Part shown: piece after piece, positions 12,396 through 24,000 of the stretch
How the letters are laid out: each line of letters opens with the position of its first letter
Position numbering within the stretch: the stretch's first letter is position 1
From: Paraspadella gotoi
Lineage: Eukaryota; Chaetognatha
Direction: 5' to 3'
Assembly (NCBI GenBank): GCA_051294375.1
Contig: CM119270.1
Coordinates: 15,161,921-15,225,920 of the forward strand
DNA length: 64,000 nucleotides
Notes under the pieces: generated by a model
The model's input: the letters and a program-made list of their open reading frames with translations, nothing else
Database searches by the model: none
What the model was told of the DNA's origin: nothing
Program-made: the position numbers and the translations under genes

Positions 12396-13712
12396 ATGAC
12401 GTGCGCCTGCTGCGACAAGAAAAAACGCGAGAGCCGACTGCGCGAGCGGAACCGGCGCAGGCGCGAGTTCGAGGGACCGCGGCGCCATCTCCGCCAGGCC
12501 GACCGCTTCTCCGTGCCGGGAGTTCGGATCGATCTCCGGTTCTGGAAAACAACAGAGCAAATCCTCACCGAGAGACTAGAGCATCAGTACTACTATCCCT
12601 TCAGCGTCGTGTCTCCACTGGGTTAAAATGGGGCAGGGGGCATAGTGGGTGAAAGCAGAGATGGGTTTTGGCAGCGAGTTGGTGAGGCCAGCTGGTATGT
12701 GATAAATTATAAAAAGTAAATTAATTAATGATCTGAAAGGAAGTGTAAAAATATTTTTAAGAGATCCCCATCAATTCGACTACTCAAGTATTAATTAATT
12801 TAATCCCACTCCCTACCCACCTTTATCCGTGACCATTCTCTTCCTTCAGGTCAGTACCAGCTGCGCTTCACCGATGACTCATACTGGTACGGCGTCGCCG
12901 CTCTCGTGATGTTCATAGTCACTTTCGTCCTATTCATGCTGTGGCAACAAGAGATTTTTAATACGGAGCAGCTATCCATCCACGTCGCCCCATCCGTCAT
13001 TCTCTGGGACGGGGACCAGTTCACTCTGCTCCCTTTGATCGCCGTCTTCTTCTTCCTCGCCTGCTGGTGGATGTTGACGCGCTACTCGGTGCATATTCTG
13101 CACGTGGACTGTCAAACGCTCACCTACGAGCTGTACAAGGCCGGCCGGCTCTACTACCGCGGTCACTTTCATAACATTTACGTGAAGCTCAAGTATTTAG
13201 CGACGGTTAAGGACAAGAGGCGACGCGACGCCGACCAGAAGGGGATGTTCTACCTGACGATCGGCGGCTATCGCATCCCGCCAATCTTCATCTCCTCCAA
13301 TTCGAAGAACTATCGGGAGATGCGGCGGCTGGGCCGGCGCATCGCCGCCAACTTTAACCTGAACTACGTGGACAAAGACGCCGTCTCGAAGCACCACGTG
13401 ATCCGGCACCGGTGCCCCTACAGTCCGCTGCTGGAGGAAGACGCCGGGATCGATTTTTACACGATGCTGGACGAGGTGGATGCGTCTTTCGACGAAACCC
13501 AGCGAGGCACGGAGCGGAAGACGGGACTGTGGGCAACATCGACGCGAAGCGACGCTCGGTTAAGAGGACGACGACGGGGACCGCGTACTGAAAAAAAAAA
13601 ATATTTCCTCATGAGGAAATGCGGAGGTGGGACGTCAACCACCTTCCCCCCTTCCCCCCACTTGAGCGCGCGATTTCCGTCTCTCTCTCGCCGGTTCTTG
13701 TCCCTTCCCTAA
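12396..13712 (+). CDS. tmem249: TMEM249-like two-pass membrane protein (putative CatSper complex subunit)
   Basis: Two exons, 12396-12621 and 12850-13712, join in phase (donor CTGG|GTTAAA, acceptor TTCAG|GTCAG). The N-terminal part is basic and Cys-bearing, ending in a tyrosine-rich YYYPFS segment. Two hydrophobic spans follow, roughly residues 88-106 and 132-151, then a folded-looking soluble part with LTYELYKAGRLYYRGHFHN and FYLTIGGYRIP. Order and motifs resemble vertebrate TMEM249, a small sperm protein reported as a CatSper calcium-channel auxiliary subunit; this rests on recalled similarity. Start: 12396 is the first in-frame ATG I see. The model totals 362 residues, longer than the vertebrate protein. 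The last ~80 residues are basic, then low-complexity, and may be misannotated because a further intron could begin near 13626. The gene is convergent with the Atrophin/RERE gene. Confidence 0.55.
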
Positions 13713-14011
13713 TTCTTTCCGTTATCCTCTCCTTTCAACGGTTTTGTTTTTGGTGTTGGCGTTTCTTCTTCGCGAATCCTGATTCAAATTTGAACGGACT
13801 GTGTTGAAGAGCGGCGGCGTCGGTGAGCTCGGAAACGATCAAAGTTGTCGGGGCGAAGGATTTAAATGCCCGTCCCAGGAGGCAAGAACGCGCCTGTCCC
13901 AGGTCCAGTAGGGTGAAGTGAAGGATACGGATCCAAATATAGCAGTCATATCTAGAAAACTATCTGATTAACGAATACTAATCTTAAATTATTATTTTTT
14001 TTAATAATATA

Positions 14012-14497
14012 ATAGCACGGTCAGCTCACTTTGTAAATATATAATGTCATAATTTCAAAATATTTTTATTTAAATTCTGAGACCAGATTTAAATTTTTCA
14101 CAAAAAAGATTATTTTTTTTAAAAAAAATTTTGTTTTAGAAGAAGTTTGAATTTAGATAGCAACGATTTTATTTAATTGTTATCTAGATTCAAACATCTA
14201 AATCTCAAACTGTAACGAAAAAAAGGATTTCTCAACAAATTGAAAAAATTATGTTATAAAGTCAGTTAATATTGCAATAAACTATATTTTTAAGTTGGAA
14301 AATAAAAAATCTATATTTTAAATATATTTTTTTCCATTTTTAACTTACTTAATGAAAGAATTTTTAAAAAAGATTCATCCTTTCTTTTAATAATTTTTTG
14401 GAACGAATTCAAATCCGGTCTTAAAATTTGAAAATTTATATTTAAAAAATTTAGCCTATATATACTTATTATTATATAGCTCACTGGTGCCCACAAA
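14012..14497. mobile_element. Foldback (long-hairpin) element, copy 1
   Basis: AT-rich stretch whose right end (AGCTCACTGGTGCCCAC at 14479-14495) and left arm are imperfect reverse complements. The right arm matches the left end of the 36.3 kb copy, sharing GTGGGCACCAGTGAGCTAT and the GGATTTGAATTC-like segment. No transposase. It lies between the TMEM249-like gene and the cysteine-rich peptide gene. Confidence 0.55.
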
Positions 14498-15449
14498 TGT
14501 ATACAATTAAAAAATAAATTTAAACCAAAGTATTTAGTTGTTTTAATGTTTTCTATGCTAATTTTTAATTTTATATTTTGTTAAAATTTTCACATCACTC
14601 CAGAGATCGGATCGTCGCCCGAGAAATTGCCAGATTGGCACTGGATGGCTCGTCCTGGTTCGACAGGAGTCGTGTGACTTGACGCCAAAAAGTTCGGAAG
14701 AAACAAATCCCATGCCTGAGTTAAAAGGTTTGATAATTTGCTGGTACGAGCGTGATGATACAGTCGTGTGAACCGACAAGGAATGTACAAAAATTGTACA
14801 CGTACTGGCCCGTGACTCCCGTCACCCGTTTTTTAAACATAAGGCTCGGAGAGAAAAAAATTGTTTCGACTTCCAAGACTTGGCGAGCGAAGCCTTATCT
14901 CAGGTTCTTTTGGTATTGTAAATGTAAACATTAATTCGAAAGATTTATTAGTATATAGTAAGTATAGTATATAGTAGTATAAAGTGTAGTATATAGTAAT
15001 ACTAATTCACTAAATAGTCCGAATCTTTCCTAGATCGAAAGACGGCCAGCGAAATCAAGAGTCCTGACAAAACGCTGCACTCTCGACCCGCAGGTTGCAG
15101 TCAACACCCGCAGTGCGTGCTCGCCGCTGGTCTCGTGCGACTAAGAATTCTCGAACGATTACATTCTATGTTTCGAGAAGTATTTAATTCATTTTTAACT
15201 TTCCGAATTACAAATTATAGTTTTAATAATGTAATAACCGCCCATGTTCGTAAAACACAAAAATTTAAGGGTCGTATTACCGCTATTTATGAATAAAACA
15301 TGGGGACAAATGTCGAAAAAGGCTTGGTGGTTTGCTTTATCGTAGGTATTATGATCAGGTAATTTATCAGAGTATCATGTCTGTCCTTTGTTTAAATACA
15401 CTCGTTTTCATAATAAATTAAATAAATTAACTTAGAAATTATAAAATCA

Positions 15450-15671
15450 ATGCCCAGTTTTAACGCGGAACCCGTCAAAAGTTTCAAGTGCAAATCCCTC
15501 ATGCAGAGTTGCACTTACACGCAAGAATGTTGCCACTCCAACGCTGATTCTACGCTCGTTTGCGATACCTCTTTGCGCTATTGTTGCCTCCCTTGCGGGG
15601 CCTTCTGCAACTCTACCAACTATTGTTGCGGTCAAATGGCTTGCAGTTGGTTAGGATTTTGTACGTGTTGA
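15450..15671 (+). CDS. Cysteine-rich knottin-like peptide, 73 residues
   Basis: One open frame carries 14 cysteines in 73 codons and ends at a TGA. The first part has the classic inhibitor-cystine-knot spacing C-X6-C-X5-CC-X9-C-X6-C. A second, tighter array follows (C-X3-C-X5-CC-X4-C-X5-C-X-C), so it looks like two fused knottin units. Knottins occur in secreted toxins, antimicrobial peptides and ion-channel ligands; none of these roles can be assigned here. No signal peptide is visible at this ATG, so a signal-peptide exon upstream is likely missing from the model, or the displayed ATG lies inside a later exon. The gene stands alone between the TMEM249-like gene and the 3' end of rere. It could also be a protease-inhibitor-like or structural Cys-rich protein. 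Confidence 0.6.
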   Translation: MPSFNAEPVKSFKCKSLMQSCTYTQECCHSNADSTLVCDTSLRYCCLPCGAFCNSTNYCCGQMACSWLGFCTC

Positions 15672-16261
15672 GTAACTATGGATTTTATTCGAATTGCTAT
15701 AGGGGTATTTTTTTTTTAAATTGGAACAAATACGGTATGTATAATTATAATACTAAAGTTCACAAGTTTTAATGGTTTCCCTGTTACGTTGTTTCTCATT
15801 GCGAGTTCTCTATTCTTTATTCGAGATGAAAATTTTAACCTAAGTTTAAGCTCGTAATATTTCTGGCTAATTACATTTGTGTTTTTTCAACCGAAACGGA
15901 AGTAGACAAAACTATCGTATCTATTTCATTAAAACGTTCATGATTAATGCATAGTATCGTTTTTTTATGACTTTACATTCTGGTGTAAATTACAACAAAG
16001 GAGAGAAAAAAAATGTATCGATCGCATAGTACGACCAGTTATATACAAAATTTCTACGTATATATATATTTACATTAAAAAAAAAATTATAATTTAATCA
16101 CCCTTTAACATAATTTTCGTCAAAAAATAATATTAATGTGAAATAATACTCGCCATCGCCGAAAATACGCTCTGTAATTATTTTTTTCCTGTGCGAAGGA
16201 AGACTAGTAATTTTGTTTCAAAGATATCGTCGTTGCATTTATCGATGCTCATTTGTTTATC

Positions 16262-19200
16262 TCATCGCGCCGACGATGGAGGCGGAGGAATTTCCTGCGG
16301 CGGCGGAGGCGGCGGCGGCCCGTTTCCGGCAGATCTCGCCGCTTCCTCCAACGCTCTCATCTTGAGAGAATGCTCGCGGTGCTGCCTGAAGACAGAAAAT
16401 GGAGAAATGACTCGTAAAACCACAATGCCAAGTAAGAAAAAAGTTACATAATTTGAATTTCTAATGGAATTAATCATTGTTACGTTTTTTTAATGAACTG
16501 CGTAGTACGCAGTCCATTAGAGCGTAGTGAAAGATACGTACGGAAATTCTAAAAGTCAATTATGAAAAACATACCATCATTTGTAAAAAAAATTAATTTT
16601 ATGTTTTGTTAATTTTCGCAGTAGGCTATATTTATATATAGTACTATCCTTATAAAATCGAAAAATTTCAAAATAGGCTTTTCTTAATTTTGATTGCAGA
16701 TTTGAATTCCTTGTCAAAAGTTGATAAAAGAAAATATAAATCATTTTTAAAAATTATTTCATTAAGTGGGTTAAAAATTTAAAAAAATATATTTAATATA
16801 TAAAAAGTTAATTTTCAACTTAAAATATAGCTTTTTCTAATTTTTGACCCACTTAATGAAGGAATTTTTCAAAAATAGTAATATTTATTTTCATCAACTT
16901 TTTATGACGAATCCAAATCTGCAAAAAAATCTTAGAAAAAACTGTTTTGAAATTTTAACATTTATTGGATTAGTACTCGTATAAATATGGCCTACTGCGT
17001 AAATTGTAAAATTTATTATAAATTTTTTATTACATAAATGTTCATTAGTATAATGTTGTTCGTTTATCACTTTTAGATTTTTATTTAAAGTTCAATTTAG
17101 AAATTTTACTACGCCTTATGTACCTCATGTACTCCTCCTGCAGCGCCTGATGCTGCAAAGCGGCGGCCGTGGCGGGTCCGGGCGGCGGCGGATAACCTGG
17201 GGGAAGGGCAGCGAGGGCGGGCGGAGGTTGGTGGGCGTGGAGGCTGGCGAGGAGGCGGTCTCTCTCCGTCAACGCCAACTCCCGCTGTAGCTGCTCGTGT
17301 TGAGCCGCCTGAACGGACAGTTGCTGATTTGGAAAAGGTGGGAGAGAGAGGGAGTAGTAAAATAAGGAAAAATAAATTAATATGAAATTGGTACATCACA
17401 ATTCAATTAATAACTAACGTGGCTGGCGGCGACCGGGGAATCGTAGTGCGGCTGCGGATGCGGCGGTCGTAAAAGCAGCGCTGTCGCCGGCGGAGGATGT
17501 CCAGCGGCGGCAGCAGCGGCGGCCGTCAACAATTCTCTTTCCCTCAACGCCGCCTGACGACAAAATTGCGCAATAATAATTTTATATACATTATACAATA
17601 TACATGCATACATGTTTTTATTATATACTCATAATTATATGATAAAAATAAATAGTAAAACTTTATTTAATAATATTATAAAATAGTGAAACAAATAATT
17701 TTATAATTTTCATATTCATCAATAAAGGTGCTTCACCTGTTGCGCGGTAGTAAGCGCCGAGTAAGGATGGCCGGGTGGGTAAATGACTTGAGCCGCAGCG
17801 GCAGAGACTGTTCCTGCGCTGGGAGTTTCGGAGCCTAACCAAGGTTGGAAAGGTTAGTTCTGTGGCGACTTTATTGTAATTATAATTATAGATTAAAACC
17901 GTCACATATGAAATTAAGTTTGCTAAGATGATGCAATTCAATGTAATAAAAGTAGTTTCTTAAAAATCGAACTGATTGATGGCTGAACTGCAATGCCATC
18001 TTCATACTATAACGATTCAAGCAGTGCAATCGCGAAAAAAAACCAGTACAAGTACACAGTCAGCGAAACACCAGAGCTAAATTTAGAAGGCGTGAAACAT
18101 TAAAAATTACCAAAATGAAAAACAAATGAAAATGAAAACTAATTAATGTACAGAACGACATTTTTAAAAAAATCTTAAAGTATAGTGATCTCGCCAATCA
18201 TTACTATCAAAGAAAATTAATGAAAAAATTAGGAAAAAAAATGAATGATTGATGCGATAACGAATTATTGATTGATGTAACAGTAATTGATTATTGATGT
18301 AATGATAACCAAATATTGATACAATGATAACCAAATATTGATGCGATAATAATCATTTATGCAATAATAATTATTCATTGATTCGATGATAATCATTCAT
18401 TGACGCGATGAATTATTAATTATAAATAAAAACAAACAAATGCGTGTATGATAGAAAGAAAGAGTGAAAAAGAGAGAGCGACAAATAATTAAAAGAGAAA
18501 AAAAAATAAAGAGAAACTGGACAGCCGCTGCAGAATTAAATTTGTTTATATATATAAAAATTATTTTGTAAATAAATCAAACAAATGAATGTAGGAATAT
18601 GAAAAGTGTAAATCTAAAAAAACTTGCTGATTAGAAGTTATATCTAAATTTTTAGTTTTCAATGATTACACATTATTTTTAATGTTAAAACAGCGTGATG
18701 ATGACAACAACTGCGTTAAAAAAAACAAAAATGAATTAACATTTCGCCCAAGTCAGGCATTCGCCCGTCTGGCGAGATAAAAAAACTTAGCATATCGTTT
18801 TAATTTATTCAAAGAATAGTCTTCATTTTCATTGTTTAATAAGTATTTTCTAACTTGAGAATAACAATGACCGAAAAGCACCATCAACGCTTGCACAAAT
18901 AATTCAATAAACCCCCATCACATTGAAAAAGTGGTTCTCACTGCTCCTAAATTTAACTCTGGTACTTACTGAGCGCCAGTCGATCGAGAGGCTTGAGTCC
19001 CGGCGGAAGCGGCCGAAAACGGTCGGCCACCAAATCCCAAATACCTGGAGCCCCGCCGGCTACGGCGGCGGCCGCGGCGGCTGCGACCGCGGCGCCACCG
19101 ACCGTTGTCGTCGGCGGCGCCGGAAAAGGGATAGCCCCAGAAGATGAGGCGGCGTTGACGGAAGCAAGGAGCGAGGCGGAAGATGACAGTTCCGTCGGGG

Positions 19201-21014
19201 GAGCAGCGGGGGCGGCTGTTGTGGGCGGCGCTGATCCGGAAGGAGGAGCGCCCGAGCCGGCGGACGGCGCCGTCGGGCCCCCGCCGGGCACGGAGGGTGT
19301 CCCGAGGGGATGAAGATGAAGGTGAGTGTGAGAATGGGAGTGCATGTGGGCGTGGGTCTGTGGGTTAGGAAGAAGTGAAGGATGAATATATCAATATAAG
19401 CGAGCACCGTAAATATTCGGAAATAAAATCAAATTAACCGGAGATCCGGGCATTCACCTGAGGGGCGGGAAGCGTTGGGGGACTCGTGGTGACCGGATGA
19501 GACTGCGGTCCCTTGGACCCACCGCTGGGTTGGTGACCCGATTGATGGGCCGGGACGTGACCCAACTGGTGACCCGACTGATGCCCCGGCGGTTGACCCG
19601 GTTGTTGACCCGGATGTATGACCGAGTGATGGAAGGTCGAGGGAGACGGGACGGCGCCAGCGGAAGTGACGGATGCGCGGGATGAGGTATTCAAGACTGG
19701 AGAATCTGTAAAATAAAGGCGACGACATTGAATCGGAAATTAGTGATAAAAATTACTAAAAAATATATAAGCATAAGCATAACAATAGAGAAAATCATGA
19801 AAGGGTAAATGAGATTACAAGGTCAGGTTTAACTGACCACTAAACGGTTAAGTAGTCGTTTGGTGAACGAGTTGTAAAGTTGTTGTTGTTGTTGTTTAGA
19901 CCGCTAAAATATGCAGAAAAAAAAATTAATCATTGAATCATTGCTTTTAGTTTCAAAAAATGAACGGTTGGGCTCACTAATTTCTCCAATACGTATAATA
20001 AAATCGTTTTAAGTAACAACCTAACAAAAAGAAATTAATAGAAAGGAAAATAACATATTTTTTTTTCAAAAAAATAAATGTAAAAACATTCCTCTCAAAA
20101 TATAAACTAACTGGAAGAAACTGAAGGCATAGAGGGTGTCGGTTGCGCGGTAGAGACAGTGGAGGCGGCGGGACCGGTGGTTGTCGGCCCCACAGAATGT
20201 CGGCCTCCGCCGGGCGTCTTCCCCGAGGGCGGTCGCGTCGTCGGCGTTGTCCGTCCCCCGCCCGCACAGGCTGCCAAGGCCGCTTGCTGTTGCGCTTGCT
20301 GTTGCGCTTGCTGATGCGCTTGCTGTTGCGCCTGCTGCTGCGCTTGTTGTTGCGCTTGTGCGTGAGCCGCCGCCTGTTGTGCGGCAGCGTGATGCGCGGC
20401 AGCGACCTGACTCTGAGCGGCGGCGAGACTTCTGGCAGCAAAGGGATCACCCGCCATGGCAGAGAGCGCCAGCCTCTCGGCGTAGATTCTTTCCGCCATC
20501 ATTCGGTCGGCGGAAAGACGTTCGAGAGACGCAGCAGCAGCCGCCGCCTCGGACGACGACGCAGAAGCGGGAGGAGGTGGATAACCAGGCGGATAGGCGG
20601 TCGGGTTACCGGCCGCGGCGGCCGCCGCTGCAGCAGCGGCTGCTGCGGCGTGCCCGCCATTAAAGAAGGCCGCCGCGGCGACGGCAGGATGCCCCGGGGG
20701 CAGTAGACCTTGAGCGGCGGCGGCAGCATAGGCCCGTTGCAGGTTAAACAGGTGTGAGTCGACAAAGGCGGCGGCGGCGGCCGGGTGATGCGGCGGCAAC
20801 AACGGAGCCCCGCCACGGCCGTCAGCCCCCCCTACCGCCCCTAGCCGCATCTGATCGAATGCGGCGGCTGTGGCGGCGGCCTGTTGCATCTCCTGCATCC
20901 TCAACTTGTCCCGCATCTCCAACTCGCGGAGTTCGCGTTCCCTCAGTTCCCTCTCACGCGCGTCCCGCTCTCGCTTGTCGCGCTCCAACTCCATTTCCAG
21001 GTGCTCGCGAGTTC
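16262..21014 (-). CDS. rere: rere part 4: Atrophin C-terminal region (exons 29-35)
   Basis: Exons: 21014-20112, 19705-19458, 19357-18970, 17834-17737, 17553-17419, 17323-17124, 16385-16262. The large exon 29 opens with an Arg/Glu helix ([16 protein letters not shown]), as in RERE, then poly-Ala, then [20 protein letters not shown], the ER(I/L)xAER hallmark of Atrophins, then Gln/Ala repeats. Exon 31 has [14 protein letters not shown], the His-rich Atrophin segment. Exons 33-35 alternate LRERELL-type helices with Ala/Pro. The last exon has a poly-Pro run and ends at a TGA. Phase requires the donor AG|GTACAT at 17124 rather than the nearby GTAGTA or GTAAAA. A possible polyadenylation signal (AATAAA on the minus strand) lies near 15815. 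Confidence 0.87.
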
Positions 21015-24000
21015 CTGCGGAAAGCACTTGAATTGTTAAGGTGAATGAATAAATATTCAACTAATACTGCTAATAGTTATACTAATAGTGGTTTCAAGAT
21101 ATTATGACGATTTTATTTTCTACTTTCCGCAAATAAAACCTGGAGGTGGTAGTCCTGTTTGGGCGGCGGCGGCAGCAGCGGCAGCGGCGGATGAAGAGGC
21201 GTGCTGATTTCCAAAGTTCGGCGACGAACTTCCCGACGACGAAGACACGGAGACGATTCTAGCGTAAGTCAGCGGATCCATTCCTGGGGGTACCGCGTGT
21301 ACGCCGGGATAGTGGGCTGCAAGAACCAATCAGTACCAAAAATGATTAAACCAATGATAACTTGCTCAAAATCAAATGGCAAAACAAGTTTAACAATATA
21401 TCACACCCGCTGGCGGCGGCGGTAAGCCATATGGAGGTATGGCGCGGGGATCGGGGGTTGACGCCACAGTCGCCGCGGCGGCGATGCCGGGATGGCCCGG
21501 AAATGGGGAGGGTGCGGCAGCAGTTGCAGTAGAGGTTGTGACCCCCAAAGCGGAGGCGTGTGGCCGAGCGTACTCGCTGAGTTGTCGTAGCGCTGGTGTG
21601 TCGTGTCCTGAAAAGAGAGGGGGAATGACATTTTATTCATTCAATTTGTTCGAAATGTGCGACACTGCCTAAAAAAATTTATTCAAATCTCCGCACATGA
21701 TAACAAAACTCACCGGGATACAATCGCGATAAATGTTCCGGTCCAAAAGGATGAGACGCTGACGGCGTGTGAAGAGTTCGGATTTGTGCGTCGGCAGATG
21801 ATGCTGTCGATCCCGGCGACGCGGCGCCGTTTCCACCACCGGCGCTGCTTCCGCCGCCGGCGTCGGACGGTGAGCGCCGGGTTTTATCGTCTCCCGCAGC
21901 ACGGGCGGCGGCCGCTGCTGCGGCAGCGGCAGCGCCGGGGCTTGTGGGACGCAGAGGTGAAGGGAGAGAGTCCGTGTAAGACTCGCTCTGGAGAGGATAA
22001 ATTAAATTTTCAAGTTTTATGTATTTGAATTGTTTGTTTGTTTGTATTTGATTGACTTTTCTACATAGGAGAAGCATTTCTTTTAATATATTTTACCGTC
22101 TTTCTCATTTCGGCCGGTTCTCCCTTGAATCCCTCTGTCTTGAAGGCCTCGACGGGAGCGACTCCATGCGCAGTACGATTGTCGGGTGACTGGAGGAAGG
22201 GTGGTCGCGCGAACTGACCCGTCGATGTATAGGGGGACAGCATCGTGCCTGTGTGCGTGGAACAATTTTTTAAAAAAAGGCCGCCAATCTTGAATAAAGG
22301 AAAACACAAGAATTATCTCAACAACCGATGACGATAACTCACTAGCTAAATGTTTGACGGGGGAGTCCCTCACGGACTTGGAAACGGGTGGGTATGGGTG
22401 ATGCACAGTATGCTGCGTCGATCCTAAGCGGAGTCGAGAGAGATGAAAAGCAAGGAGAATATGAGGCTAGTGTGCTAATATTTATATTTATAAAAAGTAA
22501 AAAAAAACTAAATTAAAGTCTTTTGTATAGTTTTTCTTTGATACCAATACTATATCATATTCACTTACCCTGCGTCGCTACTGCAGCTGCAGCGGAAGCA
22601 GCCGCTGCTGCCCTTCTCCTCTCTGCCTCTTCCTTTTTCCTTGCGTAGTTCGATTCTGGTTTCGGCCTGAGATAAAACTTAAACGTTTAAGTGAGGTACA
22701 AAAATTGTCATTGCAAAGACAAACAATACTTATTCGCAGGTTATGAATAAGGTAATGAATAAACGTTTTGTAAAGCAAGCTTTCGACCTCTCTTTACCTA
22801 AACTCCAAGTCTGTTCTGGAGCAGGAATCCCTGGCGCCGCGAAACCAGCGCCGCAAAAAAACGGCGTTGTTCGTCCGCGCCGTCTCGGTGGCGTCCGGTC
22901 GTGGCTCAGGGGTCGGGGTTCGCGACGGCGGAGGGGGAGAGGGATCGGGGGAGCAGGCCGAAGCCTGAGAGGAGGTTTTGTGAATGGCTAAATCGTGAAC
23001 CATGAATCGCGAATATGTTTACGGTTTTAAACTCACCTTCTCGTCGAAGGACTCCAGCTTTTGAGTCGTCATCGATCCAATCATCGACATCTGCCCAATT
23101 ATACAAATGAATACAAATATTTTAATAATTTCTGCTAAAGGTAATTAACGTAAATAACTGAAACATTTAAAACGAGTCAAACGCCAAGTATCTCCTTGAC
23201 TTACGCCCGTAAAGAGTTGGGGCGGCGCGGCGGCTGTTGCCCCCTGGTGCGGCGACTGCAACGGCGAGGCGCTGCGCCGATTGATCGCCGCTCCCGGGAC
23301 GATGGCGGAGGTGGAGGGATGGCCAAGGCTGGTCGTCGAGGAGGGTAGTACGTAGCCATGAGGCGGTTGAGGTTGATGGGCCTGTTGAGATGGGTTAGTA
23401 GACGCGGGGATCCCGTGCAGAGAGTGGGGGTAGCCAGAAATCTATTGAAAGAGGATGGAAAGAAAGAATTAGTGAAATATTAATAAAGAAACTTAAGAAT
23501 TTAACCTAATACATTATCTTAAACATTAGAAAATTGGTATGACAAATATCCATTTATTGAATAAACAAGATATCTTCGCATCCTCGATAACTTGTGGAGG
23601 GTTGAGGCCTCCGTTCCTCTTACGAGATGATTAAATAGCAAGACCCTGTAAGCTTTCAATTAAGACTCACAGTCTAGTTTATTACTAAAATTTGACCTTA
23701 AACAGTTATGACTGAATTTATTTACTTCAATTTACTTAAATATTAATGTATTGTAGCGAATCCTCAATTCGCCTCCCAACCATGAGTTCCGTGTTCAATC
23801 CCCTCACGGACTCGCTGGTTAAATGTGATGGGGTCGGCATAAATACGCTTGTGACATGGGGTGGTCACGCTAGGTCCAAAGCCCTGAGCGCTGGCTGTCG
23901 GGAGATGTCTCACACACCGGTCATCACACATGTCTCCCTTTGCCATAGTATATTCTTTTATTTTTATAACGCAAAATAAAGTTTTCTGGCTCTAATTTTT

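Noticed and set aside
19977-21044. Large antisense and shifted ORFs over 20.0-21.0 kb
   Set aside because: They are shadows of rere exon 29, whose frame is fixed by Atrophin motifs and by phase on both sides.
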